This document shows, piece after piece, positions 20,141 through 30,314 of a stretch of DNA of 64,000 nucleotides. The DNA comes from Tranzscheliella williamsii (lineage: Eukaryota; Basidiomycota; Ustilaginomycetes; Ustilaginales; Ustilaginaceae), in the NCBI GenBank assembly GCA_023212725.1, contig JALBYF010000001.1, forward strand, positions 248,001-312,000, in the 5' to 3' direction. Position numbers and translations under genes: made by a program. Position 1 is the stretch's first letter. The number at the start of each line of letters is the position of its first letter. The notes below the pieces were generated by a model that was not told where the DNA came from, made no database searches, and was given only the letters and a program-made list of their open reading frames with translations.

Positions 20141-22219
20141 GGATCAATGTGAAAGATGGAGGAGAAGCAAGGTAAGAAGTCATGGCCGAGATTAAATATG
20201 GTGCCAACCAGTAGCAGCAGGGTGCGGATATCGGATGCGGGTATCTCATTTTTGGTCGAGTTCCAAGAACAAGGGTTTCCATTTGGTGCATCTGCTCAAG
20301 CGGAATGCTCAAGCAAACCCATACGTAGTCCAGCACACCCTTACATCCTACACCATCACGCACTCAGAGGGCTGCCTCCTAGGGTTAGGAACGCTCGCCA
20401 GGTTCGTAGGACGGACATATATGTTGACCCCAAGAATGTTAGACTCAGCACTTGCCCGGTCGCGCAGATGATGGCGCACAACTCATAACTTGACAAGACT
20501 AGCTATTTCATTTGTGACTGTATGCGCAGCGTCGAATCATGTGGATCAGAAAAGGCTGCCGCGGTGTTCCCCCGTGAAGCTTACCACATTCACTACTCAC
20601 CACTTGTTCATTAGGAGGGTTGGAGCTGGGCGGGGAAAATTATCACGCTTCAGGGTCTTTGTCGCTGCCCGCACGGACCATAGGTGGCATTCCACCAAAA
20701 TCTGTACCGTTGAGACTAAGAATGGAGGGGTCTGGCTCTACTTGGTACCTTTCTAACTGCATCGCTCTTCGCTCCTACACGTACTTCCGTGTCGCAGTTG
20801 CTTAATGGAGCACAGGCACTAACTACATGGCAAAGTGGAGCAACCTGGAGATGAGGTGACTCGCAAGGGATCGACTTTTATCACACTCTTGCTATTTTAT
20901 CGGCCGTCTCAGTCTGACAAGCTATGAGTCGAAGCGCATCGAGGTCGAGCCTAGTAGAGAATCGTGTGTGAATGTGATCCCTGTTGTGCTTTTCTAATGC
21001 GGCACTCGGAGCTCCTGTCCAAAATCGACCGAAGCTGATTTCATATCAGGATCGGCAAGCGAAGCGAAGCCAAGCAAGCAAGGCAGGAGTGGAGGCTCAG
21101 ACTGCTCGATTGAGTTAGCCGGCCAGAGGGGATTCTTTCTGCTCACGGCTTATTCTGTTAGGATTGCTCAGCCAGATGGGACCTTTGCCGCCCCATCTAT
21201 TGACCGACCGCTGCGTTGGTTGGTGAGTGTCATCAAGAGTGGCGTCTTAGAAGCGTTTTCGGTAGACGCGCTTCGAGCGCTGAATTCCTGCTTTGAAGCG
21301 CTTGCCTCATCCCGATCCGATCCCACGGGGCAGCAGTCGTCGCAGAGTCACAAGCCTTACATATGTGTAATGATGGATGCAGAGTGAGAGCACGACCGCG
21401 TCCAAGGTTCGCCCTTCTGCCGGCCTTTCCGCCTCAACGTCGGTTCGCCAAACGTCAACTTGGAAGCGGGTGATCCGGCCACCCGCATTGAGATTGGATT
21501 TCGAAATAACGATTCAACACATCCATACCTTTACTTTCAATAGCCATGGCTACGAACCAACTTGCTGTAGTAGAACTAGCTAAGCTACCGACTATCAGCA
21601 GTACTTGGCTTTCCGAGTACTAGGGTGAGTAGCCAATTCAGCCACAGCTCAATGCTTTAAATACCTTGTCATCCCCTTTCGGCGCCAGCCTTCTTTCTCT
21701 CTCCTCCTCTGCTTGCACCATCCCGGTTCCAGCCATCCTAGGTGCCCATCGTAACCGCCACGAACCGTGCCATTTTGTCGTACGCGTGATAACTCCGTTT
21801 GCAATTCGCATTTGCCGCCACGACGGTTTCGGCGCCGATCTTTCGCACCATCCGCCGCCTGAAGGTGGCCATCGCTACGCTCCGACGCAAGGCTCCGGAG
21901 CACGACGGTCGTATACAATCTGCCGATTTTTAATCTCCTTCCCCTCAGCTCCTGACTCCTCGCAGGTTGAGCCTTGTCGGCGATACTCCTTCAGCCTGTT
22001 CGAGTTGGCTTAAACGGAAACATCCGCCGCGAACTTCCAGCAATAGTCCAGCCGGCATCTGCTCATTGATCATCGTTTCTCCCATGCCTTCATTTCGTCA
22101 AAGACCGCCTCTTTCCAGCTGGCTACCCATCTCCTCTATTACCACTGGCTGCAACTGATCAGTTGTCGCATCGGTCGACATCTGCTTTTGCCCCGCGGGC
22201 TCGGCAGCCGCTGTGCTGG

Positions 22220-22280
22220 GTGAGTATATACGCTACTGCAAACATTGGGATAGCGCGCGCAGGTGGTTCTGACCATACAG
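22220..22280 (+). other. probable 5' UTR intron of SET9
   Basis: A 61-nt segment begins GTGAGTATA and ends GACCATACAG, with a TTCTGACC branch-like motif about 10 nt before the acceptor. It ends one base before the SET9 ATG. The upstream exon has no long open frame that joins the protein, so a leader intron is the simplest reading. Confidence 0.55.
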
Positions 22281-22281
22281 T

Positions 22282-25200
22282 ATGCTCGTCGGTCTCTCAG
22301 GCAACATGGAGGACCTCTCCGCAGACGATGATATCCTTTCGGATATCCTTCTGGACAATCTCGAATTCGAGCCGGCCATCTCCACGCACAAGATGAATCC
22401 AAACTACAGAGGTCAACGATTCGACCGGAACGTTGTCAGTCTGATCGTCAGGAAACGTGTTGTGGTCGAAAGAGATATCACAGCGGCAATCGAGGATCTC
22501 AACAAACTCGGCATCGTGCAAAAGTATTTGGCCAAGAAAACGCCGCGTCAGATATCCAGTTTTCAGGCACATGCTCGCCGCTACCTGGAAAGCTACCTCC
22601 CAGACAGCGGAGTGGAGTTCGCACTCACAACAAGGTACAAAAGAGTCATGTTGGAAAAGCTCTCCAAACAACGAGAGCCTGGCCCGGTACTTGCGGAAGC
22701 TAGCGCCAAGCTAGAGGACAACCAGCCATCCTCGTCCGTTTCAACAGAAGAAAAGAAGGGGAAGGCGAAAGGCAGGTCTTCTGTGGATAGGGCAGCGACC
22801 ACTCTCGGAGCCTCAACGGCCACTTCGGAAAAGGCAGATCTATGTGTTCTGGCCATGCGCACCTTTAAGCCAGGCGATTTGATCAATAACTGCAAGGGAG
22901 GTCTCAAAGATCTTACTAAAAGCGAAGATGAGGCCTTACGCGAGGAGGCAACCAGTTCGAAAGAAAGGCGCAAGGACGCCGAGTACAAGGGGGTCTTAGG
23001 CCCAGGTCGCGACTTCTCCGTCATCAGATCGGCCAGGAAAGGTTGCAGCCAGCTCTTATTGGGTCCAGCCCGCTTTGTCAACCACGACTGCAACCCCAAC
23101 ACGGAATTCTACCGCATGGGATCCACCATGCTTTTCAAGGTCATCCGGCCGATACAGCGGAACGAGGAGATCAGCACCTACTACGGCGACAACTACTTTG
23201 AATGGGCCAACGCTGAGTGCATGTGTGCGACATGCGAAGCGCGTGGCACTGGCGCCTTTTCCGATTCCTCTGCAGTTCCGGATACTTTAGGCGCGCCTGT
23301 TGATCTCAATGGTTTGGCAGAGGTCAAGCTGGAGGACAGCACTTCATCCATCGCCGGGACGCCGTCAGAAGGAGAAGGAAGACGTCTCTCACGCAGATCC
23401 GCGCGCCCAGCTGGAACCTCTTCGAACGTTCCCTCACCCTCTCCAACGCCCTCTGTGACCCCGTCGATCCCTACCGCGGTGATGGAAGAAGCAGCGATGG
23501 AGAAGAAAACCAAGCGCAACTTCCTAGCTGACCTCAAGCTCGCCGAGCATGGACCATCAGATGACCGTTCGGATCCATGGGCAGAAGGAGCCGGTCCAAA
23601 ATGCCGCTGTCTCACATGTGGAGCCACATTCTGGGCCCCCGAGAAATGGTGGACGCCGGACGAATGCCCGCGTTGCGAACGTCACTATAAGATATTCAAG
23701 GCGGACTGGCCCGGTCGCATTCCTACCGAAGGCACGCTTGCGCGCAAAGCAGGTCTAAAGCATAAAACCAGTTCGGAGCTGATCTCGGAGCATCTATCGT
23801 CTTCAGCTTCGCCAGCGCGCAAAGGTAAAGAGCGATCGACGACGCCAACAGAAGGCAAAAGCGCCTCCCCTGCCCAACCTCGCAAGAAAGGCAGGTCGTC
23901 GAGAGGAGCAGGCGGGGGTTCAGGCACTTCCGCCAGCATACAGTCACTCCCCGATACCGCTGTTCCTAGCAAGGCAGTCAAGGCTCCGACAAGCAAGTCG
24001 CGCGACCGTTCGCACAAGCTCAATTCCGAATTCGAAAGTCTTCAAGACCTTCAAGATGAACAGGATATCCTGAGGTCTTTAACCAAGTCTAAGAGGTCGA
24101 GCGTGATAGCTACTTCCAGCCGGCCAGATAAAGAATCAGCAGGAACCTTTGGTTTGGATTCAGATGGCTCTGAGCTAACGCCCGAACCGGATTCTGATCG
24201 AGACGGGCCCTTGGAAAACGGCAAAGAGGGCGTTATGGCGCCACTGCATACAACCAGATCGAGCAATGCCGAGCGTTCCTCTTCAAGCACAAGTCCGGGC
24301 CCGTCTGGTCCAAAGATGCTTGGAAAAAACGCAAAAACAGATGTTCTGGCCCAGTATTGGGGCGCTGTTGAAAGCGACCGTCGGGCAAGGAGGAAGGCTT
24401 CTGCAAGCTCTGGTCCAACTAATACGGCTGGGACGGGGCCATCCCAGGACGTCGTTGATCAGCGACAACGACGTTGCAGTTTCCGTGATGTCGAAATTGA
24501 TGATGGTGTTGTACCGAGACCCAAACGACGTCTGATTGCGACCTCTGCCTCTGATGCTGAAGATGATGAAGCCGACAAATCTTCTCTGCAGGCTTCCGCA
24601 AGGTCCAAGCATCGCAAAACATCAAGTATGGGTGACATGGCGTTCGCTTCGGACAGGCCAAAGCTCAAGGCAGAGGGTCAAGGGTCTCCCTCGCTAACTC
24701 CTATGCAGCAAGTTGGTCACAGCGACGCACAGAGTCCGCGCACCTCTGCTGGAAGTGTACCGGGTCTCGCAACATCCGGGACTGAGCGAACATCCGAATC
24801 TAACTTGGCGCTGTTCTGGTCGGCTGGCGTTGGTGGCACGCGGAATCGGCGGCAGGCTCAACGAGAACCACATACTTTGCTCTCCCCTTCGGCATCTGCT
24901 AAGCGACAAAGACAAACTTCCGAGTCTAGTCGGAGCCGAACACCTGAAAGCAAGCGTCCTCGTAGTAGACCGCCAAGGTCCGTTGGCCCCGATGATGCGG
25001 GTGTCGAGCTGGATGAAGGCGGTTATCCTGCGCCAGCTGTCATCGCAACAGCCAGTAGTCAGAGACCAAAGGATGATAGCCATAATCTTAGCGATATGGA
25101 TGAGGATGTTGAGGTGGAGTCAAAGCCCATCAAACCGTACCTATTCTCGGCCATAAACAAAGCTTTGCTGTCAACTGACGGCGAGTCCGTGGCTACCCAG

Positions 25201-26376
25201 AAAGAAGGTCAGAGTCCTTTGCTAGCATCCGCGTCTCTTCACCGCTTGCCCGTTTTCATGCGACCCGACCTCGCCGCAGCTGCTGCTCGATCCAATTCGC
25301 CTCTCGCTGGTCCCCCAAGAGCGGGGCAACCCATGCGGAAGAATCTGCGATGGGGAAGCGGCAAAACCTCTCACAGCCGGCCATTGGGCCACAATGGAAG
25401 CCCTTCAGGGCGTCCACTCACCGGTCTAAACGGCAGTCCAGGCAGTGTGCCTTTGCGCGACCGAGAAACGGCCTCCCTGCCCACTACACATCAGCAGCTA
25501 CGAGATCTGACAGCGCAAGGTGCTCCTCTACAGAACGTAGCGTCGGTCGAGACTGAGAAGGCTTACTCCCGACAGATTCCTACCTTGCCTCACCATGCCA
25601 TGCCAATCGATGAAACGCCTGACACCGGTCTGCAGCCCGCCATTTCGGAACCGCAAATGGCTCAATCGCATCCAGCACTCAAGCAAGAGGCGAAACCAGA
25701 ACCAATGACAGGTGTGATGCCAATGACGGAGGAGGTCCTGCCTCCGCCTCATCAGTCTGGATGGAGCAAGAAGCAAGCCCCTCAGATGGAGGGGCGTAGA
25801 CCTAGCCCGCAAGCGGAGCAAAGGGAGGGGTTCTTAGGCAGCACGCCACCGCTTCCTCTATCTGAAGCGGCCGGAGACAATATGTCGATGGCCAGATCCG
25901 TTGAACCGGGGGATGCGACGGGCGATACTCAACGACGTATGTCTGGTCGCGCTCGAAAGGCGCCGGAGATGGCCGCTGGACAGATCTCTTACAAGGGCAG
26001 TTTAGTCAAGCTGGCAGCACAGAGAGCCAAAGTGTCTTCCAATGTGGCTACGGGCGGCGGTGCTGAGTCTCCCAGGTCCGCCGGCACAATGTCGCCTGAT
26101 TCTCAGTTTCAGAGCCCCAAGACGTTGCGGTCGCGCAAGTCTGCCTCCAACTCGCCTACGAAGGAAATGCATCTTCCGAACGACCTGACCCGTCGGAAAT
26201 CGGATGGATATCTGGCTCCGGTTACGAACGGCGCTGTCGACATCACGCCAGACGCAGCCCTGGCTGATGAGGTGACGACACCGCCACACCCCCTCCACGA
26301 GCACAACAAAGGGAATGGCAACCTAGCCCATTTCGGCCCAGCGACGATTCTCCCGTCCGGTATGCAGCTGGATTGA
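22282..26376 (+). CDS. SET9: histone H4-K20 methyltransferase, SET9/SUV4-20 type
   Basis: 1364 residues from the ATG at 22282; MEDLSADDD nine residues in is an alternative start. The N-terminal helical region (LSADDDILSDILLDNLEFE) matches the SET9 family. The SET domain spans about 190-315: NHDCNPN at about 266-272 and the YYGDNYF catalytic Tyr segment near 300, closed by a post-SET C-x-C-x2-C (ECMCATCEA). A second zinc-binding segment at about 440-475 (CRCLTC...WWTPDECPRCERH) is the family's C-terminal Cys cluster. The enzyme should di/trimethylate H4K20, linked to DNA-damage checkpointing and heterochromatin. About 890 further residues are disordered Ser/Pro/Lys-rich sequence, making it about twice the usual fungal length. 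Confidence 0.93.
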   Translation: MLVGLSGNMEDLSADDDILSDILLDNLEFEPAISTHKMNPNYRGQRFDRNVVSLIVRKRVVVERDITAAIEDLNKLGIVQKYLAKKTPRQISSFQAHARRYLESYLPDSGVEFALTTRYKRVMLEKLSKQREPGPVLAEASAKLEDNQPSSSVSTEEKKGKAKGRSSVDRAATTLGASTATSEKADLCVLAMRTFKPGDLINNCKGGLKDLTKSEDEALREEATSSKERRKDAEYKGVLGPGRDFSVIRSARKGCSQLLLGPARFVNHDCNPNTEFYRMGSTMLFKVIRPIQRNEEISTYYGDNYFEWANAECMCATCEARGTGAFSDSSAVPDTLGAPVDLNGLAEVKLEDSTSSIAGTPSEGEGRRLSRRSARPAGTSSNVPSPSPTPSVTPSIPTAVMEEAAMEKKTKRNFLADLKLAEHGPSDDRSDPWAEGAGPKCRCLTCGATFWAPEKWWTPDECPRCERHYKIFKADWPGRIPTEGTLARKAGLKHKTSSELISEHLSSSASPARKGKERSTTPTEGKSASPAQPRKKGRSSRGAGGGSGTSASIQSLPDTAVPSKAVKAPTSKSRDRSHKLNSEFESLQDLQDEQDILRSLTKSKRSSVIATSSRPDKESAGTFGLDSDGSELTPEPDSDRDGPLENGKEGVMAPLHTTRSSNAERSSSSTSPGPSGPKMLGKNAKTDVLAQYWGAVESDRRARRKASASSGPTNTAGTGPSQDVVDQRQRRCSFRDVEIDDGVVPRPKRRLIATSASDAEDDEADKSSLQASARSKHRKTSSMGDMAFASDRPKLKAEGQGSPSLTPMQQVGHSDAQSPRTSAGSVPGLATSGTERTSESNLALFWSAGVGGTRNRRQAQREPHTLLSPSASAKRQRQTSESSRSRTPESKRPRSRPPRSVGPDDAGVELDEGGYPAPAVIATASSQRPKDDSHNLSDMDEDVEVESKPIKPYLFSAINKALLSTDGESVATQKEGQSPLLASASLHRLPVFMRPDLAAAAARSNSPLAGPPRAGQPMRKNLRWGSGKTSHSRPLGHNGSPSGRPLTGLNGSPGSVPLRDRETASLPTTHQQLRDLTAQGAPLQNVASVETEKAYSRQIPTLPHHAMPIDETPDTGLQPAISEPQMAQSHPALKQEAKPEPMTGVMPMTEEVLPPPHQSGWSKKQAPQMEGRRPSPQAEQREGFLGSTPPLPLSEAAGDNMSMARSVEPGDATGDTQRRMSGRARKAPEMAAGQISYKGSLVKLAAQRAKVSSNVATGGGAESPRSAGTMSPDSQFQSPKTLRSRKSASNSPTKEMHLPNDLTRRKSDGYLAPVTNGAVDITPDAALADEVTTPPHPLHEHNKGNGNLAHFGPATILPSGMQLD

Positions 26377-26691
26377 TTATCGCCACGCATGACCTCTACC
26401 CCACTGTTGTCGCTGCCTATCTATCTCACATACATGCGGCGTAGCCATCTTCATCGATCTAAGGAGCGCAAACTAGGCGGCCATGAGGCCAATTGTATTT
26501 GTACTGCGACTCCACGCTATTAGCGTTGCTTTAACAGCCGGAACTCAACCCTGAGGGTTCGCATCTCATCGCAGAGCCAGAACGAACGCAGGCACGGGTA
26601 GTGGGAGTACCGTACCGCCGCGCGCAGATGGCGGGATATGAAAGCGTTGCACATGCTAAGCGGGCACAAGAAGCGACTAGCTGGGGTGGGG
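26377..26691. other. convergent 3' ends of SET9 and HRD1
   Basis: 315 nt between convergent stops, holding both 3' UTRs. I see no RNA gene or repeat. Confidence 0.5.
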
Positions 26692-28869
26692 TCAGTCGGA
26701 GCTTGGGGCGGGGGGTTGCGCGGGCGGAGTGGGCGGAGGAGCGACGAGGTCGAGGACGGTGGTGAGGTGGTCGATGACGGTGTCGATGCGGGACTGGATC
26801 TGGGAGAGGAGGAGGATTTGGTGCTGGAGGTCGCGGCGTTTGGAGTCGAGGGTGTCGGGCTGGGGGTCGGGGGCGGGGGGCGAGTTGTGGAGGGGGAAGG
26901 GGAGTTGTGCGGAGAGTGCAGGGAAGTGTTCGATGGTGGCGGGGTCGAAGAGCGGGATCAGGGCGGTGGTTGGGGTGGGGGGCGCGGGCGGGGGGGATGG
27001 GTGGGGTGTGTCGAGTGGAAAGCGCCTGAGGGTGGCGCGGCGGATGGCGTCGCGCGGGTCGTCGGGGTCGGTGGGGGTGGTGGAGACGGACGGGGGATGG
27101 GTCTGGGCGGTGTTGTCCAAGGCCCTGCGCTTGCCGCTACGCTTGTCGATGGTGCTGGGCGGGGGGCCGGGCTGTGCGCTGGCGTCGGCGGTGCGACGGG
27201 TCGGTGCACGGCCGTGCAGGGAGAGGCTTGACGGCGGCGGCGGCATCCACAGCGCGCCGCTGCCCGGTGCGGGGAGGAGCGCGTCGGCATGCTGTCCCCA
27301 CGCGCCGCCGTAGGCCGCAGGGTACGTTGTCTGGTCGGGCAGATACCTGCCGTGCAGCGGACCGACGGGGTGGACCGCGCTGCTCGTGCCTGCCGGTGCG
27401 CGCGACGGCCCCGCCACGTCGCCAGTGCCCGCGGCTGTAACCTCGCCGCTCCGGCGACGACGAGGGCTCCCCGGCGCCCGCGCAGAAAGCTCGCCCTCCT
27501 GGCGCACGCGCCGCAGATCCGACTGAAGCCGGTGCAGAAACCCCTGGAGACGCTCGTCGAAGCTCTCCTCGGCGCTGCCCTGCGCGGGCCGTCCCGCGGG
27601 CTGCGGCGCATCTGCCGGTGCAGACGTAGACGCCGCGGGTGGAGACGGCCCATCAGGCCTCTCGACGGCCTGGGCTGGCGCGGGTGCGTCCGGCTGCTGC
27701 GCCTGGTGCGGGTGCGGCTGCGGGGACACATTGCCGCTATCGTCCAGCACGGTGCGCCGGCAGGTGGGACAGCTCTGCTGCCTCTCCAGCCACGAGCGGA
27801 GGCAGTGGAAATGGAAGATGTGCCCGCACGGCAGTTTTTTGGGCGTTGTGTTGAGCGTCGGCGTCGGCGCCGCAGCGGCTGCCGCACTTCCCGCCTCGCC
27901 GCCGTCGGCGCCTGCCGGCGACACACCCTCCGGCACGACCATGTCCTCCCGGCAGATGATACAGGTGCCGTCGGTGTCGCGCAGGTCGGCTGCATTGGCG
28001 TTGGGGTAGCGGGTCTCCATGTTTTTGGTCGCCTTCCTGTATCGGACCAAATCGCGGATCTTGGTTGCGCAGCTCCTGCCAGTGATATAGAGATCGTGAA
28101 TGAACGATAAAGGTATGCCATACCACCTGGTTAGCAAGATGAAGAAAAAGGTATGCGTGAGGAGCCTGGCAATGTCATGGGCGAGATCAGCATAGAAGAT
28201 GTACATCGACTTGGCCTCCCACGGCTCGTCTCTTCTTAAGTCGACGCAACCGATGATGTATTTGGCGATCGTGTTGCAGAGCGAGGCGGTCAGGATGATA
28301 AACTCGGAAGCGAAGAGGATGATGATGCCGACGGCAGCCCTCTTGATGAGCAGAACTTCGACAGCGAAAGCGACCAGGCATACATCGACGAGGAGCAGCA
28401 CCGCTAGGATGGAGCACATGCGCGCGTGAAACAGGCCGGATAGGGAAGGACTCTGCTCCATGAGTTCCACTCTATCCGCCGAAAGCCAATGGAAGACCTT
28501 GAGGAAGAGAAGGATGCCAAAGAGAAGCACAAACGAGGTGTCAAAGTCGTCACGGAACACCGAGATGGCCAGCAGCGTGCCGACGAGGCTGTACCAAGAC
28601 CGCTCGTAGAGATGCTCCACCTCTATGGCACGAAGCGGCCCGAAGAAGGTCTGCTGGAGCAGACGGCCGTAGAGCAGCGCAAGGAAGGTGAGGAAGTTGA
28701 GGAGCACCAGCAGACAGCCGTTGGAGCGGCCGAGGTAAACGGCTGCAGCATAGAAGTTGCTCCTCTCCCGGAACGCTCGCAAACCCACGCCAACTGCGGC
28801 GAAAGTCGAGAACAAGCCGTACAGGAACACGCGCTGCGGCGTGACCATCGAGGCAAGCGTGGCTGGCAT
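26692..28869 (-). CDS. HRD1: ERAD E3 ubiquitin ligase HRD1/synoviolin
   Basis: 725 residues from the ATG at 28869. The first about 285 residues hold the multi-spanning ER membrane domain, including GRSNGCLLVLLNFLTFLALLY, and the signature segment RSWYSLVGTLLAISVFRDDF. A RING-H2 follows at about 303-370: C-x2-C, then PCGHIFHFHCLRSWLERQQSCPTC. Between the second and third metal ligands there is an unusually long Gly/Ala-rich insert of about 35-40 residues. The C-terminal half is Pro/Ala/Ser-rich, ending with an amphipathic helix (QHQILLLSQIQSRIDTVIDHL) that resembles the tail used by the ligase complex. HRD1 ubiquitylates misfolded ER proteins during retrotranslocation. The 3' half (below about 28020) is very GC-rich. 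Confidence 0.95.
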   Translation of the reverse strand: MPATLASMVTPQRVFLYGLFSTFAAVGVGLRAFRERSNFYAAAVYLGRSNGCLLVLLNFLTFLALLYGRLLQQTFFGPLRAIEVEHLYERSWYSLVGTLLAISVFRDDFDTSFVLLFGILLFLKVFHWLSADRVELMEQSPSLSGLFHARMCSILAVLLLVDVCLVAFAVEVLLIKRAAVGIIILFASEFIILTASLCNTIAKYIIGCVDLRRDEPWEAKSMYIFYADLAHDIARLLTHTFFFILLTRWYGIPLSFIHDLYITGRSCATKIRDLVRYRKATKNMETRYPNANAADLRDTDGTCIICREDMVVPEGVSPAGADGGEAGSAAAAAAPTPTLNTTPKKLPCGHIFHFHCLRSWLERQQSCPTCRRTVLDDSGNVSPQPHPHQAQQPDAPAPAQAVERPDGPSPPAASTSAPADAPQPAGRPAQGSAEESFDERLQGFLHRLQSDLRRVRQEGELSARAPGSPRRRRSGEVTAAGTGDVAGPSRAPAGTSSAVHPVGPLHGRYLPDQTTYPAAYGGAWGQHADALLPAPGSGALWMPPPPSSLSLHGRAPTRRTADASAQPGPPPSTIDKRSGKRRALDNTAQTHPPSVSTTPTDPDDPRDAIRRATLRRFPLDTPHPSPPPAPPTPTTALIPLFDPATIEHFPALSAQLPFPLHNSPPAPDPQPDTLDSKRRDLQHQILLLSQIQSRIDTVIDHLTTVLDLVAPPPTPPAQPPAPSSD

Positions 28870-29469
28870 CTTGCCAGTAGTCGCCTGCCACGCAATGCTG
28901 CACCGACGCGGAGGATAACAACGGCGACAAGTGCTCCTTCGCAGCGTTTGCTACTGGCTGAGACTCGCAAACGCAGCGCTGCCTGGCATGAGAGGGGGAG
29001 ACAACGATCGAGAAGGATGATGGACAAGTGCTGAGGTGTTCTAAGGCCGTGGCTGGCTGGTGCTCAGGTGGGGCAGTAAGGCGCCCAGGGCGGGCAGACT
29101 TCTCGTGCGAAATACACGTGGAGGTTTTGGCGGGCGGTAACCTGCATAGCGTTTGGCTACTCGCGACAAAACCCCGACGTCCCTCACGTTATCGCCACAC
29201 AGTATCAAGAGATCCTTGGTGACGTGAGCTGTATGACTAGTCCGAGTCTTCTGAACCTGCGTGTGGAAAGCAGAGAGATCGAGGTGATGTGGCGCTGCGT
29301 AGTGTCGTTGAGGTGAGCTTCCATAGGGTGTGGGGCGGTGGTTAAGCAACCAGTTTGAAGGCCGAGATCCGTGTTTTTTTTTCAAGGGCCCGGTTACTAC
29401 CTGCCACCCGTCATGGGAGCTATCTTTGATTCTCCCTGTCATAGTGATGGCTTCAAGGGCTACTCGACG
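28870..29469. promoter_or_regulatory. divergent promoter region, HRD1 / Rpr2-like gene
   Basis: 600 nt between divergent starts. A poly-T run (nine or ten T) is at about 29372-29381. No gene is supported; the minus frame 29041-29502 is not protein-like. Confidence 0.4.
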
Positions 29470-30028
29470 ATGAAGAACACCTCGTTCAAGGTAATGTGCC
29501 AAATGAACCTACTTTATGCATTCAGCACACATACTTATCCGTATATGGGTTCTTCTTGCCTTTTAGCAGGCGAGCGCCGGCGCTGGCGCTTCCAGCACTG
29601 CTGAGCAGAACAATCTGCAAGCCGTACATCAGGAGCATCTCGCCAGGCTGGCGTCTGTGAGCCTGCCCAAGCTGGCGTCGCAGCATTCGGTCCTCTTCCT
29701 GCAGATGGCGAGGGCCCAGCTCAAGGCGCCGTCCTTATGGGAGGGACCACGCCCCATCTCTGTCCGCTATCGGAAAGCGCTCTGGGCGGACAACGTTGAG
29801 CCGGCCAAGGCAACGCTAACCGCGCCAGAGTGCAATCAAGCCGACACCCGCAGGCTGCTCCCGAGCTTCTACCAGCTGCACAACCCGCGATGCATCCGCT
29901 GCGCACTGCCCCTCATCGCCGGCATCAACCAGCTCGTGCGTTCACCGGTGCCAGCAGCCAAGAAACGCCGCGCGCGCAAAAACATCCGTAGATGCTCGCT
30001 CTGCCATACAAAATCTCTAAAGCCGTGA
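29470..30028 (+). CDS. RNase P/MRP zinc-ribbon subunit, Rpr2/Rpp21/Snm1 family (one intron)
   Basis: Proposed exons are 29470-29490 and 29567-30028, giving 160 aa. The tiny first exon encodes MKNTSFK. The 76-nt intron begins GTAATG and ends TTTTAG, and joining keeps frame with the long second exon. The C-terminal half has the family's four-Cys zinc-ribbon layout: YQLHNPRCIRCALPLIAG, then a basic stretch and RRCSLC. An N-terminal helical region (ARLASVSLPKLASQHSVLFLQMAR) also fits. Rpr2 and Snm1 proteins help RNase P process pre-tRNA and RNase MRP process pre-rRNA in the nucleus and nucleolus. Which of the two complexes it serves cannot be told. The acceptor reads TAGCAG, a NAGNAG tandem site that could add or skip one Gln. 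Confidence 0.72.
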
Positions 30029-30314
30029 GACATGACCATCATGAATGCAAGAGAGAGACGGTTGCGATTGGGCGATTGCCATGTGTGATGCGTGGTATAA
30101 GGTACAGAAAACGATACAAATAAGCAGCTGCGATGCGTCGGCGGTATCTAAGAGAGAGAATATGCTGGTTGGTAGGAGGTCAGAGAGGCACAAGTGCAAG
30201 ATACTAGGGGTTGGAGTAAGTGCGACCGAGACAGAAAGTTTTCGCGCAGCCTCGGATTGCGAGCCCCTCAACCCGGCCCAACTGCGTGGCAGTAGAGAGG
30301 GTGCGCTGTCATCA

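Larger units (their letters stand above)
19986..22281. other. 2.3 kb intergenic, promoters of the 366-aa protein and SET9
   Basis: No gene is supported. The left part is the leader and promoter of the minus-strand gene and holds a 30-bp tandem duplication. A single telomere-like CTAGGGTTAGG occurs at about 20380. The right part is the SET9 promoter and leader, with TTTAAATA at about 21656 and a probable leader intron at 22220-22280. Open frames such as 20156-20488 and 21666-22013 (plus) have no domain. Confidence 0.4.

Noticed and set aside
20378..20392. Telomere-like CTAGGGTTAGG
   Set aside because: A single unit only, inside an intergenic region; not a telomere or an interstitial telomere array.
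27289..28110. 273-codon plus-strand frame over HRD1
   Set aside because: Arg-rich shadow of the GC-rich 3' half of HRD1, with no recognisable domain.
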